DNA of 64,000 nt from Celoporthe dispersa (Eukaryota; Ascomycota; Sordariomycetes; Diaporthales; Cryphonectriaceae): positions 2,418,001-2,482,000 of the forward strand of contig WAID01000009.1 of assembly GCA_016584495.1 (NCBI GenBank), read 5' to 3'. How positions within the stretch are numbered: the first letter of the stretch is position 1; each line of letters opens with the position of its first letter. The translations under genes and the position numbers were made by a program. Below, piece after piece: positions 35,653-45,616 of the stretch. A model generated the notes under the pieces. The model searched no databases, had not been told where the DNA came from, and saw only the letters and a program-made list of their open reading frames with translations.

Positions 35653-37054
35653 TCAATTTGTGATAACCTTCCACGGCTTGACCACCCCGTTATCACCAGT
35701 CGTGATCAGCATCTCCTCGATCCCTCGGGCGTCAGAGCCGGGATCGAACCTCCGGCACCACGTTATGTGGTTTACCTCGTGTGGCCCATGTGCGTTTTTC
35801 ACGGTGGTCAAGAGCCGCCAGCTTCGAGACCCTGCCGGCCCGTCCACCACCACATCCTCTGAGCCAGAGGAGTCCGCACCGTTGGGCGGTGTTGTCGTCG
35901 AAAGCCCATTCTCGCCAGGCTGTGGCTCCTCTTCCTCCTTGTATATGGCAATGACACCATCGCTACCCGTACTGGCGACGAGGCCCGTCGATGCACTCCA
36001 TGATGCCGAGTAGACGTCCCGCGTGTGCGCGGCTGGTAAGATAGCTGTACAGCTCCACTCTTCTCTCAAGGATGCCCGCATCGTGTTGGGTATGCCACCC
36101 AGACCGGAGCGGAACATGGGATTCCTCCCGTCCCCTTCCGTCCCTGCTCCGTCGTCCTCTCTCAGCGTCCACATGCGGATCGTCTTGTCGGCTGAAAAGG
36201 TCATCAGGCGCGGGAACTTGGTCCGGTCCGGGTTGGCCTCCCACTGCACGCCCCAGACGGTCCCGTCGTGGCCCTCGAGGACAGCCACGCATACCCACTC
36301 CCCGTCACCGTCCTCGCGCCATATCCTCACCGTATCGTCGTAGCTGCTGGTCGCCAACACGTCAGAGCCGTAGTTGCCCCGACCCGTCCGTCCAGGCACG
36401 TCAGGGCACCACGCCACACACTTGACATCGCCCTCGTGCTCGCTCAGGACTGCGACCGTCTCCCACTCGTCCTCGGCCTCGGTGGAGCCAACATCCTCCC
36501 ATATCCACACGGACTTATCGCGACTACAGGTGGCGAGGAACTGGCCGGCGGGGGAGAACGCGGCGCTCTTGACCTCGGACTCATGGCCCTCCAACACCAG
36601 TGTGTACTCCCAGTCCTCCTCCTCGTCACTCTTATCGGAGGAGCTGTCGGCGGCGGCTGTCGTCTGGGAGAGCGGGGAAGTCCCGTTTACCCTCTTAATC
36701 TCGACTTCCAGGCCACCGCCGGCGGCATCTTCGGCACCTAGAAAGGGGACGTTGTCGCCGTCCCAGCGCCACAGGGCGGCAGTAGAGTCGAAGCTGGCGG
36801 TGACGAGGCACAGCTTGTGCGGGGGGAAGGGCAGGCTTCCAGGCCGCGGTGCGGACGGAGCGGGCATGGCCACCAGCCAGGGTGCTGTGGGAGGAGAGGG
36901 TCGAGAGGGAGTAGACGGTGACGGCCTTTGCGTGACAAGTCGCGAGGAGGGGTAGTGTCGGGTGCGGGATCGAGGCCCAGGCGCGCTGGTTGAGCTCGGG
37001 TTTGAGTGGCGGTAGGGCTTCGAGCCGGACCAAGCCTGCGCTTGAAGAGGCCAT
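35653..37054 (-). CDS. CIA1: Cytosolic iron-sulfur assembly WD40 protein Cia1/CIAO1
   Basis: Targeting subunit of the cytosolic Fe-S assembly machinery, which hands Fe-S clusters to nuclear and cytosolic apoproteins. Single exon, about 466 residues after correction. It is a beta-propeller of WD40 units; visible blades include GHARSVRTAAW, LVTASFDSTAALWRW, LEGHESEVKSAAFSPAGQF, LATCSRDKSVWIWE, LSEHEGDVKCVAWCPD, DVLATSSYDDTVRIW and LEGHDGTVWGVQWE. The product ends with TTGDNGVVKPWKV. Long acidic and Ser-rich inserts lie between blades. The start at 37054 gives MASSSAGLVRLEALPPL. The frame breaks in the G6 run at 36821-36826 (+ strand), where one G too many separates the first blades from the rest. 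A long (AG)n tract lies about 60 bases upstream of the start. Confidence 0.92.
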
Positions 37055-37110
37055 GGTGGAGGTCGGTGTTTCTCTGAGGGAAAGGTATCGAGCTCTATGG
37101 ACAGAGACCA

Positions 37111-37112
<2 letters not shown>

Positions 37113-37159
<47 letters not shown>
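37113..37159 (+). repeat. (AG)n microsatellite in the CIA1 leader
   Basis: About 23 AG units, read as (CT)n in the CIA1 transcript direction, 59 bases before its start codon. Confidence 0.85.
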
Positions 37160-37166
<7 letters not shown>

Positions 37167-37956
37167 AGACTGGATAGATAAAAGAGGAGGAGGGCGACCA
37201 GCCCCAGAGGCTACCGACACCGGAGCAGCAATGCTCGGCTCAAGGATGTGCTCATCAAACGGTGGTAATAAGAATCCTTTGTATGTCTTCGTCGCTGTTG
37301 TCTTCGTCTTCGTCGCCGCCGCCGCAGGTGTTGGCTTTTGTGGCGGTACAGGGCGTGGACGGGCAAATTTTTGAGTTATGACTGAATGCATAGCAAAATA
37401 GTTACATGGGTACACACACTGTACAAATGACGCAACGGCAGTGGCCACCAACCAGTTGCCCCTCCCACACACACACACACAAAGTTCAGTGTGTGCACCT
37501 CACCCTCACCCTATCGCGCCTACCTCCTCTCATCTCGATGCAATCCCATCTCATGTCAAATTTACCTCCTTCACCTGTCACACAACACATCTCACCTGCG
37601 ATTGTGAAATAGAGACAACAGCCGCCCTCCACCGAGAACATCCTCAACATCCTCAACCTACCAGTACATCACCGTATCGCCAAGGATACGGTTCAGGCTC
37701 TCTTCTCTAGCAGGACAGGATATTTTGCCCATACACGGTCATGAACGGCCCTTCCAGGACAAGAACAGCTCGAGAGGGGCCTTCGGGAGGGGAAACCCGC
37801 CTCCTCCTACGATGAGTGTACCCATCAGCACAAGCCTCCTGCCGAGTCATCTGGCTGCACAGGGACGAACAGACGAACACCTGTTCGGCGCCAGATGGCT
37901 CCTCCTGCGGCTTTGTCATCTGACTGCGCAGGGCCATCGTCTCTGCCGATGATAAC

Positions 37957-37982
37957 CTCTAGAGGGCATCTCTAGAGGGCAT
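37957..37982 (+). repeat. Tandem duplication of a 13-bp unit
   Basis: The unit CTCTAGAGGGCAT occurs twice head to tail. No gene overlaps. Confidence 0.7.
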
Positions 37983-39076
37983 CATCCGTGATTTCACCCA
38001 TCCGCTCACCCCCTCGCATGGACTGGCTCGTGGAGACGTCGCCCACGGCCCGTCCGTGCACCCACGATCGCCATCTCCTCAGCTTAGCCTCGTCCTGGAG
38101 ATCCCTTCTCTATATGCCGAGGCATACGATTCAGCCCGACCCGTTCCCTCAGCTCTTCCCAACTTGATGAGGGCTAAGCCTGACGTGTTCATGCACGCCC
38201 GTCCGCCGTCGTCCCCGATAGAGCCCATCCATGCCTGCCTTGTGCGTCTCAAGCGTCTCGGACCCTAAAGCAAGGCAACTTCTTTCCAGGGGCCACAACC
38301 GATCTGGCCTCAACCCACTGATTGCTTGCCACCGGGGGGCCGATCTCTGCCCTGGTTGTCTTTTAAGCCTCGCAGTCAAAACGCAGAAGGGGTTGTCCAT
38401 CTACTCTTAGCTTACACGCCGTCCGGCGCCATCATCCGTGCCCGCCGACGGTGGATCAGAATCACCGGTGGAGGCTGCTCAAGCGCTCAGCGACCGAGGC
38501 TCTGAGCCACCGACACCTTTGATGATTTTTTTTGACAGCGCACCAAGGCGAGCGAGCACAGCATAGCACCGCACCGCACCGCACCGCACTGCGCTCGCAA
38601 AGGCATGCAGTCCAGTCTCGAGGGCACTCGCGCACTCTGTGAGGCCCGGCTGTATCCAGGTCTCTACTTTTCTCTCTGGACAGACGGCCGTACGCCTGGT
38701 GGCACAGGGTCACAGCACCTCCACCAGTAGAGCCCATTGAGGTGTGCGGCGTGTCAATCCCAATCATACTAGCAGTGTATAGAAGCACTCACGGAGGGTC
38801 CCGACCGCACCGAGGGTCGAGGTCGAAGATGACCCGCCGGAAGGGGGGGCGCTGAAACGGACCAGGATTAAGACGGCTCTCTGTGCAACTCGACTCGTGA
38901 CTGACCATACGGTTCGACGCCAAATCCTCATATCCCTGCTGGGTCTTAGAGCTTAGAGCTTGACCGAGCGATCGCCTAGAGTCAATCACTTTTCTTTTGG
39001 ACTGGCAGCACCACACAGGAGTGGAGTATGTGTTATGCGTGGGCACGGACGGATCGAAACAAACGAACCACATGCA

Positions 39077-39088
39077 TACTACGTAGTA
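39077..39088. repeat. 12-bp palindrome TACTACGTAGTA
   Basis: Perfect palindrome with a TACGTA core, in gene-free DNA 1.75 kb upstream of the MHYT gene. Confidence 0.6.
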
Positions 39089-40839
39089 GTACAGGACATG
39101 GCGACGTGCCGGGGAGGTTGAGGGACTGACTATCCAGCACAGATAACGATGTGTTACTCTGTACCTGCCATGATCAACACCTAAATGATCCTGCACAGGG
39201 ACTTCCCCCTGCTCTGCGCCGTGGCCCAGACGTGACAGGGTGCCTCACAATACTACTCAAGATCTCTGGCAGGAGTGGATCGATCTTTCGCCGGTCGTAC
39301 AGGGCACACCTAGGAATTTCTTCACGTGATACATCTACTCGGACTACGCTTTCGGATGTCTCACAGGAGGGGGAGAGAGAGAGAGAGAGAGAGAGAAGAG
39401 AGAGAGAAGAAAGGGAAGATGGAGAGGGAGGAGGGGGGAGGGAGGGAAGAAGCAAACTGCAGAAGAAAGGCTGTGTGTTGCTTCTCGCGTCCTTCGTCTG
39501 TGTTTGGAACAGGTCTCAGAGTTTTCTTTTTCCTAATTCCCGCAGGGTTACCTTCTCTGCCGCGCCTACACCACGACCACACTTCTCACGGCCTGGCCTG
39601 TGACCCGCGACTGGAACTATTCGGTTTCCTCGGGTCACGACAGCTGCCACCTCGGCGACCCAGAACACTGACCTCGCCCAGGATGGCGCCTCGAGACCCA
39701 GACCAGTGCTAACTGCTACTACGCATCACAGTGCTCAGAGGGAGACCCGACCAAGACACCCAGGACTGCTAGCCCCACTGCTCAGGCCTCTCGAGGACTG
39801 TCCTCGACAGACGCCAGGGCGCCACGAGAGAAAACTAGTGCCTGCTTGTTTTTGAATCTCGGCACTGTCGCCACTTATTGACAACCCAGGCGCAGACTTG
39901 CATCTGGAGCTCCACGGACGGCAGCGGACAACAAAGATGTCTTACTCTGCGGTCCCTCACAGGCCGTCAACCTCTCGACATGCCGTCATCCCAACCACTC
40001 TCTCTCTCTCACGCTGCCTCTCTCCCTTGGTTCCAGGCTCGTCCGCAACCGGGAGTGGCATAGTGGCAATCTCCCTGCTGCGTGTGTGCCTCACCGTTGT
40101 TCCTGGGAAGCTTCTCCATGCCGGACTCGTATCTCAGGGACAGTGGTCGCCCCACGCCCGCGGGTCGACAAGCGGTTACGAAGGAAAGCCCCTGATTCAG
40201 CAAGGGCCCCCGTCAAGATACCAGCGAGGAGAGGCGCACTACCTCTTCTAGCTGTATGTTGATCCTTGGGAAATTCTGTCGCCGTTTCTCCCCTCCCCCC
40301 CCCCCCCCAACAGACCTCCCGCCCTTGGACTTTTTCTCGGTAGCGCCTCAGACCGGACCCTGGACTAATCGCCGTTGTTGTCCGGCTTGTTGGCTAGGAT
40401 TCCCTCACCCGCCTCCTCGGGAGCAACAACGAACGACAAGAGGTGCTTCTGCACTTGATTGTCTAGTCTGTCACCAAAAAGGAACCAGAAAACAAAACCC
40501 CTCTGCTGCCAGATCTTCAAGCGGAGTCTCTTCCAAATCGAGGATGACCGCCTAGTCACCTGTACGTTCGGACCTACTGACGTCCCCTTCGAGAAATGCC
40601 AGCAGTCGACGGGGCGGTGGATAGGCATTCTCTCAAACGTTTATATCATCCTCCATCCTGAAGGCCCCTCGCTCCCTCTCTCTCTCTCCCCCCTCCCTCC
40701 CAGTCGAGGGAACGGTCTTTGGGTGCCGTCTTGGTCCTCCTGCTGCGTTCATACTGTGGCCAACGCAGTAAGGCATTATTTGATATAATTTTTGAGGCCT
40801 CGAGAACACACAAGTCTGCCCGGGGCGAAATCCTACACC

Positions 40840-43800
40840 ATGGCCTCAGACACGTCGTCTGCCGACCTGCTTCTTGCGCAATGGCAGGGGCAGATCGTGC
40901 CGCGGTCCTTCAACGCGGGCTTCGTGACGCTCAGCTATATCGTGAGCCTGATCGGGGCTGCATCGACCCTTGAGCTGATCAACCGGAGGACAGCGCCCAA
41001 GGGCAGGATCAACCAGTATGTCTCCCTCCTGTTGTTGTGGCTTCAGCCTGTAGGCCGGCCTGGAGACAGAGCGAAGCTGACGGACGCGCCACAGCCTGCT
41101 GCTCATCAGCGCGGCCGTGACGATGGGCGGTATTGCCATCTGGTGTATGCATTATATAGGAAATCGTGCCATCGATATTGGCGACGGCGACCCGCAGCTC
41201 CAGATCGCCTACTCGGGCGGCTTCACGGCCCTCTCCTTCTTCATTCCCATCATCGTGCTCCTCGCCGCATTTGTGGCCATCGGCACCAATGAGCGGGTCT
41301 CCTGGTGGCGTGTCGCCGTCGGCGGGACCCTCGCAGGAGCTGCCATCTGTGGCATGCACTACCTCGGCAACGCGTCCATCAACAACTACATCTGTATCTA
41401 TAACGTGGCTAACGTCGTCGGGGCGGCGCTCATCGCCGTGGCGGCCAGCATCATTGCCCTCTCGGTGTTCTTCGTCCTCCGGTCCTCGTGGACCAACTCG
41501 TGGTGGAAGAGAGGCATGTCGGCGGTGCTGCTGGCCGGTGCCGTCTCGGGCATGCACTGGTGTGCCTCTACCGGGACACAATACAAGCTAGTGTCTCTTG
41601 CCGGGACCGACCAGCTGTCGAGAAACACCACCGTGATCGTCGTCATCTGTCTGGTAAGTCGCCGTCTCGCTGGCGCCATCGCTTAGCGCTAACCGCCGGG
41701 GTGAAACCTGCAGTCGATAGGTGCCTGTGTCATCATGGCAGGCTTCGCCATGTACGCGGCACGCCTCAGGCAGCATTACGCGAGCAAGGCACAGCAGGTG
41801 GTGCTGGCTGCGGCCGTCTTCGACAAGCACGGCCGTGTGCTCGTCAGTACGGACGGCCTGCTGCCGAGCGAGAAGATCACCAAGACCTTCCTGGAGAGGA
41901 CAGCGCAGGACTCCTTCACCGTCGCCCACCCGCTGTTCCACTGGGTGTTCCAGGTCTCGAGGAACTGGTCCAGCATCACCAGCATCATCGGCGGGATCAC
42001 AAACCACCTCGGCCAGCTCCCACACACCGGGCGCGACAACATCAGCGGGGACATCAAGCTCATCACGGACCACGGCGAGCTGATCGAGAACTACGACATC
42101 ATCTTCCGCGAGCTCTTCTGCGCCGCGGCGGCCGGGCTGGCGGACCAGCTCAAGACCCCGCTGACCAACATCGGCATCCTCTGGGACCAGATCATCGCAA
42201 CCGGCGGGGGCCACGCGGCGCAGCAGGCCCCGGCCCGCCGGTGCCAGCAGGACCTGGAGCGTGCCGTGTCCGAAGGGGACAACCTCGGCCTCCGCAACAA
42301 GGAAGGCCTGCCAGACGGACCGGCGGCCACGACAGGGTCGGCTGCCGAGGACCAGGCCGAGAAGGGCTCCGTCCGCCAGCAGATCTCGGAACTCGGCCGC
42401 GGCAGCCTTATGTTCCTCGTCCGCCGCGTCGAGAGCAACAGCGAGGTGCAGGCCCTCACGGCCGCCGGCTACCGCTTCGCAGAGCTGCACCAGGTCAGCG
42501 GGATCATCGGGTCCTCGATGCAGATCAAGACGTGGGGCTTCGAGGACAAGCTCCGGGACATGGCCGGGTACGCGGAGGAGAACAGGATCATGGAGCCGGG
42601 CGTGCACGTGGCGCTCTTTGGCGTGCGGGCCCGGGTGAACAACGCGTACGGCTTCGACGTGCTGGCCCGGCGGGACGCACGGAACCTCCTCCCGGCGGTG
42701 CAGATGCCGCTGGCGCGGCTGGACGCGTGGCAGCTGGCCTTCCTCGGGCAGCTGGAGCGGATGACCCCGGGCCAGGTGGCCAGGAGGCTCAGCAGCCTGC
42801 AGCACCTGTCGCCCAAGGAGGTGATGTTCGCGTCGCAGCTGGCGGACAGCATCGAGGCGCTCCGCGGCTGGCTGGAGGACAGGGTGTTCGACGAGGCGGT
42901 GCTCTGCCCCAGGACGGTGGAGGTGCCATGCCGGCCCGTCTCGCCGGGGTCGGGGCCGGGCACCTGCACCGTCATCACGTTCAGGATCGTCATTCCCATC
43001 CACACGCACGTGGAGAGCCCGCAGTGCGGGTTTGTGCCGCTCAACCTGTTCAAGGTGCACCAGCTGGTGTACAAGGACTCTCCCAACCACCTGGTCTTCA
43101 CCCGGTCGGTGCACCGCGAGATCGCGCCCATCATCAACGCGGTGCCCCTGGCGATGGCCCCGGCGAAGCCCAAGGCGCTGGCGCTGGGCCACGCCCGACG
43201 GGCCTCGGTGCGGGACGGCAGGATGACGGACAGGATCTTTCGCCTCCCCCGGCCGCACACGTCGGGCGGCACCACGAGGGGCGGGGGTCCGGTGGACTCT
43301 GACGGCAACCCGATCCCGATGGTGCTCCGGCGCACGGACTCAGGCGCCGGCTCGGACCAGACGACGTCGACGCTCAAGCTGTGGAACGGACGGCACAGCG
43401 CCGAGGAGGCCAGCCCAGGCTCAGACCACGCGGGGTACGAGCGCAGCCTCGCGTCGCCACCGCCGCCACCGCCGCCGCCGCCTGCATACGGCATGGACGA
43501 GCTGCAGCCGCCCACGGTGCCACAGTCACCAGTGTCAGCCGCACCGTCGGCGCCTCCGATGGCATACCACCACCATCACCACCAGCACCACCAGCAGCCG
43601 TCGTCCTTTGGCGGCATCATGGTGTCGCAGGAGATCACAGTCAACGTACGGTCCGCGGGGGATATGTCGGATGTAGCGGCCCGCCACAGCCCCGTGAGCA
43701 GCAGGCACCGGCCGGCGGAGCAGTCGGGACCATTAATCCGCCGGCGGGCGAGCGAGGGAGGACCCCATCACCACCACCACCACCACCATCTTCACCATCT

Positions 43801-44083
43801 TCACCAGCCGGGTGGTGCGACAGGGGAGAGGAGCCCTTCGTCGGCGACGGAGATGAAGAGACCTGGGCTTGCTGCAGGTCACTACCCCGGCGGACCGTCG
43901 GCGGCGGCTGTGAGCAGCGGAGGGGTGCCGACGGCGGGGATCGAGATGAAGCCGCTGGCAGCACACAGGACGAGCGTACACATCGGGGCAGGCGTGCAGG
44001 TATCGAACGTGGAGGCGGAGAAGCTGACGGAGGTGCCTACCTTTGTAGACGAGCTTGTCGGGTTCTGTGTGGAGGGAAGGTGA
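40840..44083 (+). CDS. MHYT-domain integral membrane signalling protein
   Basis: Three exons, 40840-41015, 41095-41653 and 41714-44083, total exactly 1034 residues with no frame break. The first ~250 residues are a seven-helix MHYT domain with the repeated signature MHYIGN (residue 77), MHYLGN (146) and MHWCAS (212). In bacteria this domain is proposed to bind copper and sense gases such as O2, CO or NO. The remaining ~780 residues are cytosolic by prediction. A globular segment runs to about residue 800, then a disordered tail with a Pro9 run and histidine tracts (H864-H871 region and H930-H937). I see no kinase, GGDEF, EAL or cyclase motif, so the output is unknown. The start CACCATGGCC has a strong context. 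Fungal proteins of this layout exist; their function is unclear. Confidence 0.88.
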
Positions 44084-45616
44084 TGGCGGAAGAAGATGAC
44101 GAGGGGAGGAGTGTGACAGCTGTATAGTATGGTTAATTTCACGGCCCGCCTGCCACAGTTCTACCCTGGTAGCGAGTGTTGTGGATCATTGTGTGTGTGT
44201 TGTCATTATTATTATTATTATTACTATTATGATCATGATAATTATTATTTATTTAGTAGTCGTAGGATCATTGCCAGTATCGACATTGATGAGACGTCCT
44301 ATACGTCCATTTTATTCATGATTATTGGACACATTCCTCTATAATCTATACGTACGTAATAATACACACAATACAGAGAGAGGAGGATGGATTTATAGGC
44401 GAGGTCGGAAAAACTAGAAGGGTCATTGAGAAATGATTGGAGGACTTTCTTCGCCCCGAAGAGCCGCCGGGAGATGGCAGCAGTGTGTAGTGATGAACCT
44501 TTTTTTTTTTTCCTTTAATTCCACTTTCAGGGGGGAGTGGAGGAGCCGCAGAGGGGCAGGGGGAGTGGGAACCCCCAAAGTTCCCGTCGAACCCCTCCAA
44601 GCCCAGGTTTGGGAGGGGAAGCACCCACTGGGGTTTTGGTGGGGGGAAAAGGCAACGCTGGGGCACGTTTTTTTTTTTTGTTCCTGCGGAGGTCTGCCAC
44701 CCCAGCTCTGCCCAGGGTGCGCTGGATCACCCAACTGGGCAACCCGCTGCGTGGGGTGCATACTTGCTCTACCCTGAATAGCTGTTTCTCCAACAAACAC
44801 ATGTCTAGAGAGATGGGCATCTTCCTCTTCTTTTCTCCTTCTTCTTATATTTTCTACCTCTCTGGTCTCTCTCTCTCTCTCCTTTTGTGCTTCCCATCCC
44901 ACCTTGTCTCTTTTCCTAGACGCATCAGCATCGTCAGTCCGCCTTGGGTCCGGTTCGCAAGCAACACATGCGGCCAAAACCTGAGAAGCAGTAGGAACGG
45001 AGAGAAAGAAAAAGAAAGAAAGAAAGAAAGAAAACAAAGAGACACAAATACACACACACACACACACACACATAAATACTGTGTGTGTCATCAAGTATTG
45101 ACACGGACAAATAATATCGGGGAGGGTCAGTCTCGCTGGTGAGCACTCGCGGGCAGCAACAGCCCGGCCCCCCCCTTCGAAAGCCCACAATTCACGTCAT
45201 CGTCCTCCACCCTACGCCTCCCTCCTTCCCACAGACACCACACACACTACCACAGTACACTACGCTTACTCGGGAGTCCACCTCAAATCACCTCCCCCAC
45301 GATGGTGCCTTCCTGACCCTCCTCCTCTCTCTCTCTCTCCTTCCTCTCGTTTCTCCCCCTCCCCTCCCCCCCACCAAGAGCTTGGTGAGTGCCACATGTT
45401 CTCGACAATTCCCCTTCCCCTCGCTTCTTGTCCCTTTCTTGTCAGGCGCTCAGTAGTTTTAACATAGCCAGTTTAACTCTCGAGAGCAGGAGTCCTGGTC
45501 GTTTTGCTCTAGCTCCCGGCACACACGACAACCTCTCTCCTCCTCCTCCCCTCCGCGGCCTCCCAACAGAATCCACCGAGGAGACGAAGACGACGACGAC
45601 GACGACGACACACAGG
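44084..45616. promoter_or_regulatory. Intergenic region between the MHYT gene and GUT2
   Basis: No gene seen. It contains ATT repeats near 44205-44250, a TACGTACGTA palindrome (44349-44358), AAAG units near 45005-45033 and (CA)n at 45049-45071. A CT-rich leader runs from about 45300 to the GUT2 start. A GTGAGT after GCTTG near 45383 could open a leader intron; this is a guess. Confidence 0.5.
45049..45071 (+). repeat. (CA)n microsatellite
   Basis: About eleven CA units following an AAAG-rich stretch, upstream of GUT2. Confidence 0.8.

Larger units (their letters stand above)
37055..40839. promoter_or_regulatory. 3.8-kb gene-free region between CIA1 and the MHYT gene
   Basis: No protein-like frame, tRNA or rRNA was recognised. 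It contains (AG)n tracts (37113-37159, 39369-39397), a tandem 13-bp duplication at 37957-37982, GCACC repeats near 38565-38587, a 12-bp palindrome at 39077-39088, and a C13-type run near 40296-40308. The two flanking genes diverge, so promoters and leaders must lie at the ends. Confidence 0.55.

Noticed and set aside
35740..35750. tRNA B-box-like GGTTCGATCCC on the minus strand
   Set aside because: It lies inside the CIA1 coding sequence (CRRFDPG) and the flanks do not form a T-stem or cloverleaf.
38911..38921. tRNA B-box-like GGTTCGACGCC
   Set aside because: The flanking bases do not pair as a T-arm and no A-box or acceptor stem is found upstream.
37113..39397. Repeat-rich stretch considered as a CRISPR-like or transposon array
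   Set aside because: The repeats are simple di- and pentanucleotide tracts with no unit-spacer structure, terminal inverted repeats or transposase.
41588..43258. 556-codon minus-strand frame opposite the MHYT gene
   Set aside because: Composition is Arg/Val/His-rich with no family signal; it is a bias shadow of the MHYT gene.
41488..43302. 604-codon plus-strand frame overlapping the MHYT gene in another frame
   Set aside because: Gly/Arg/Pro-rich out-of-frame reading with no domain; the MHYT frame splices cleanly and is complete.
44423..45190. 255-codon minus-strand frame with a hydrophobic CVCVCV/FFLSFFFF stretch that resembles a signal peptide
   Set aside because: The hydrophobic run is translated (CA)n and AAAG microsatellite, and the frame lacks an ATG at its start.
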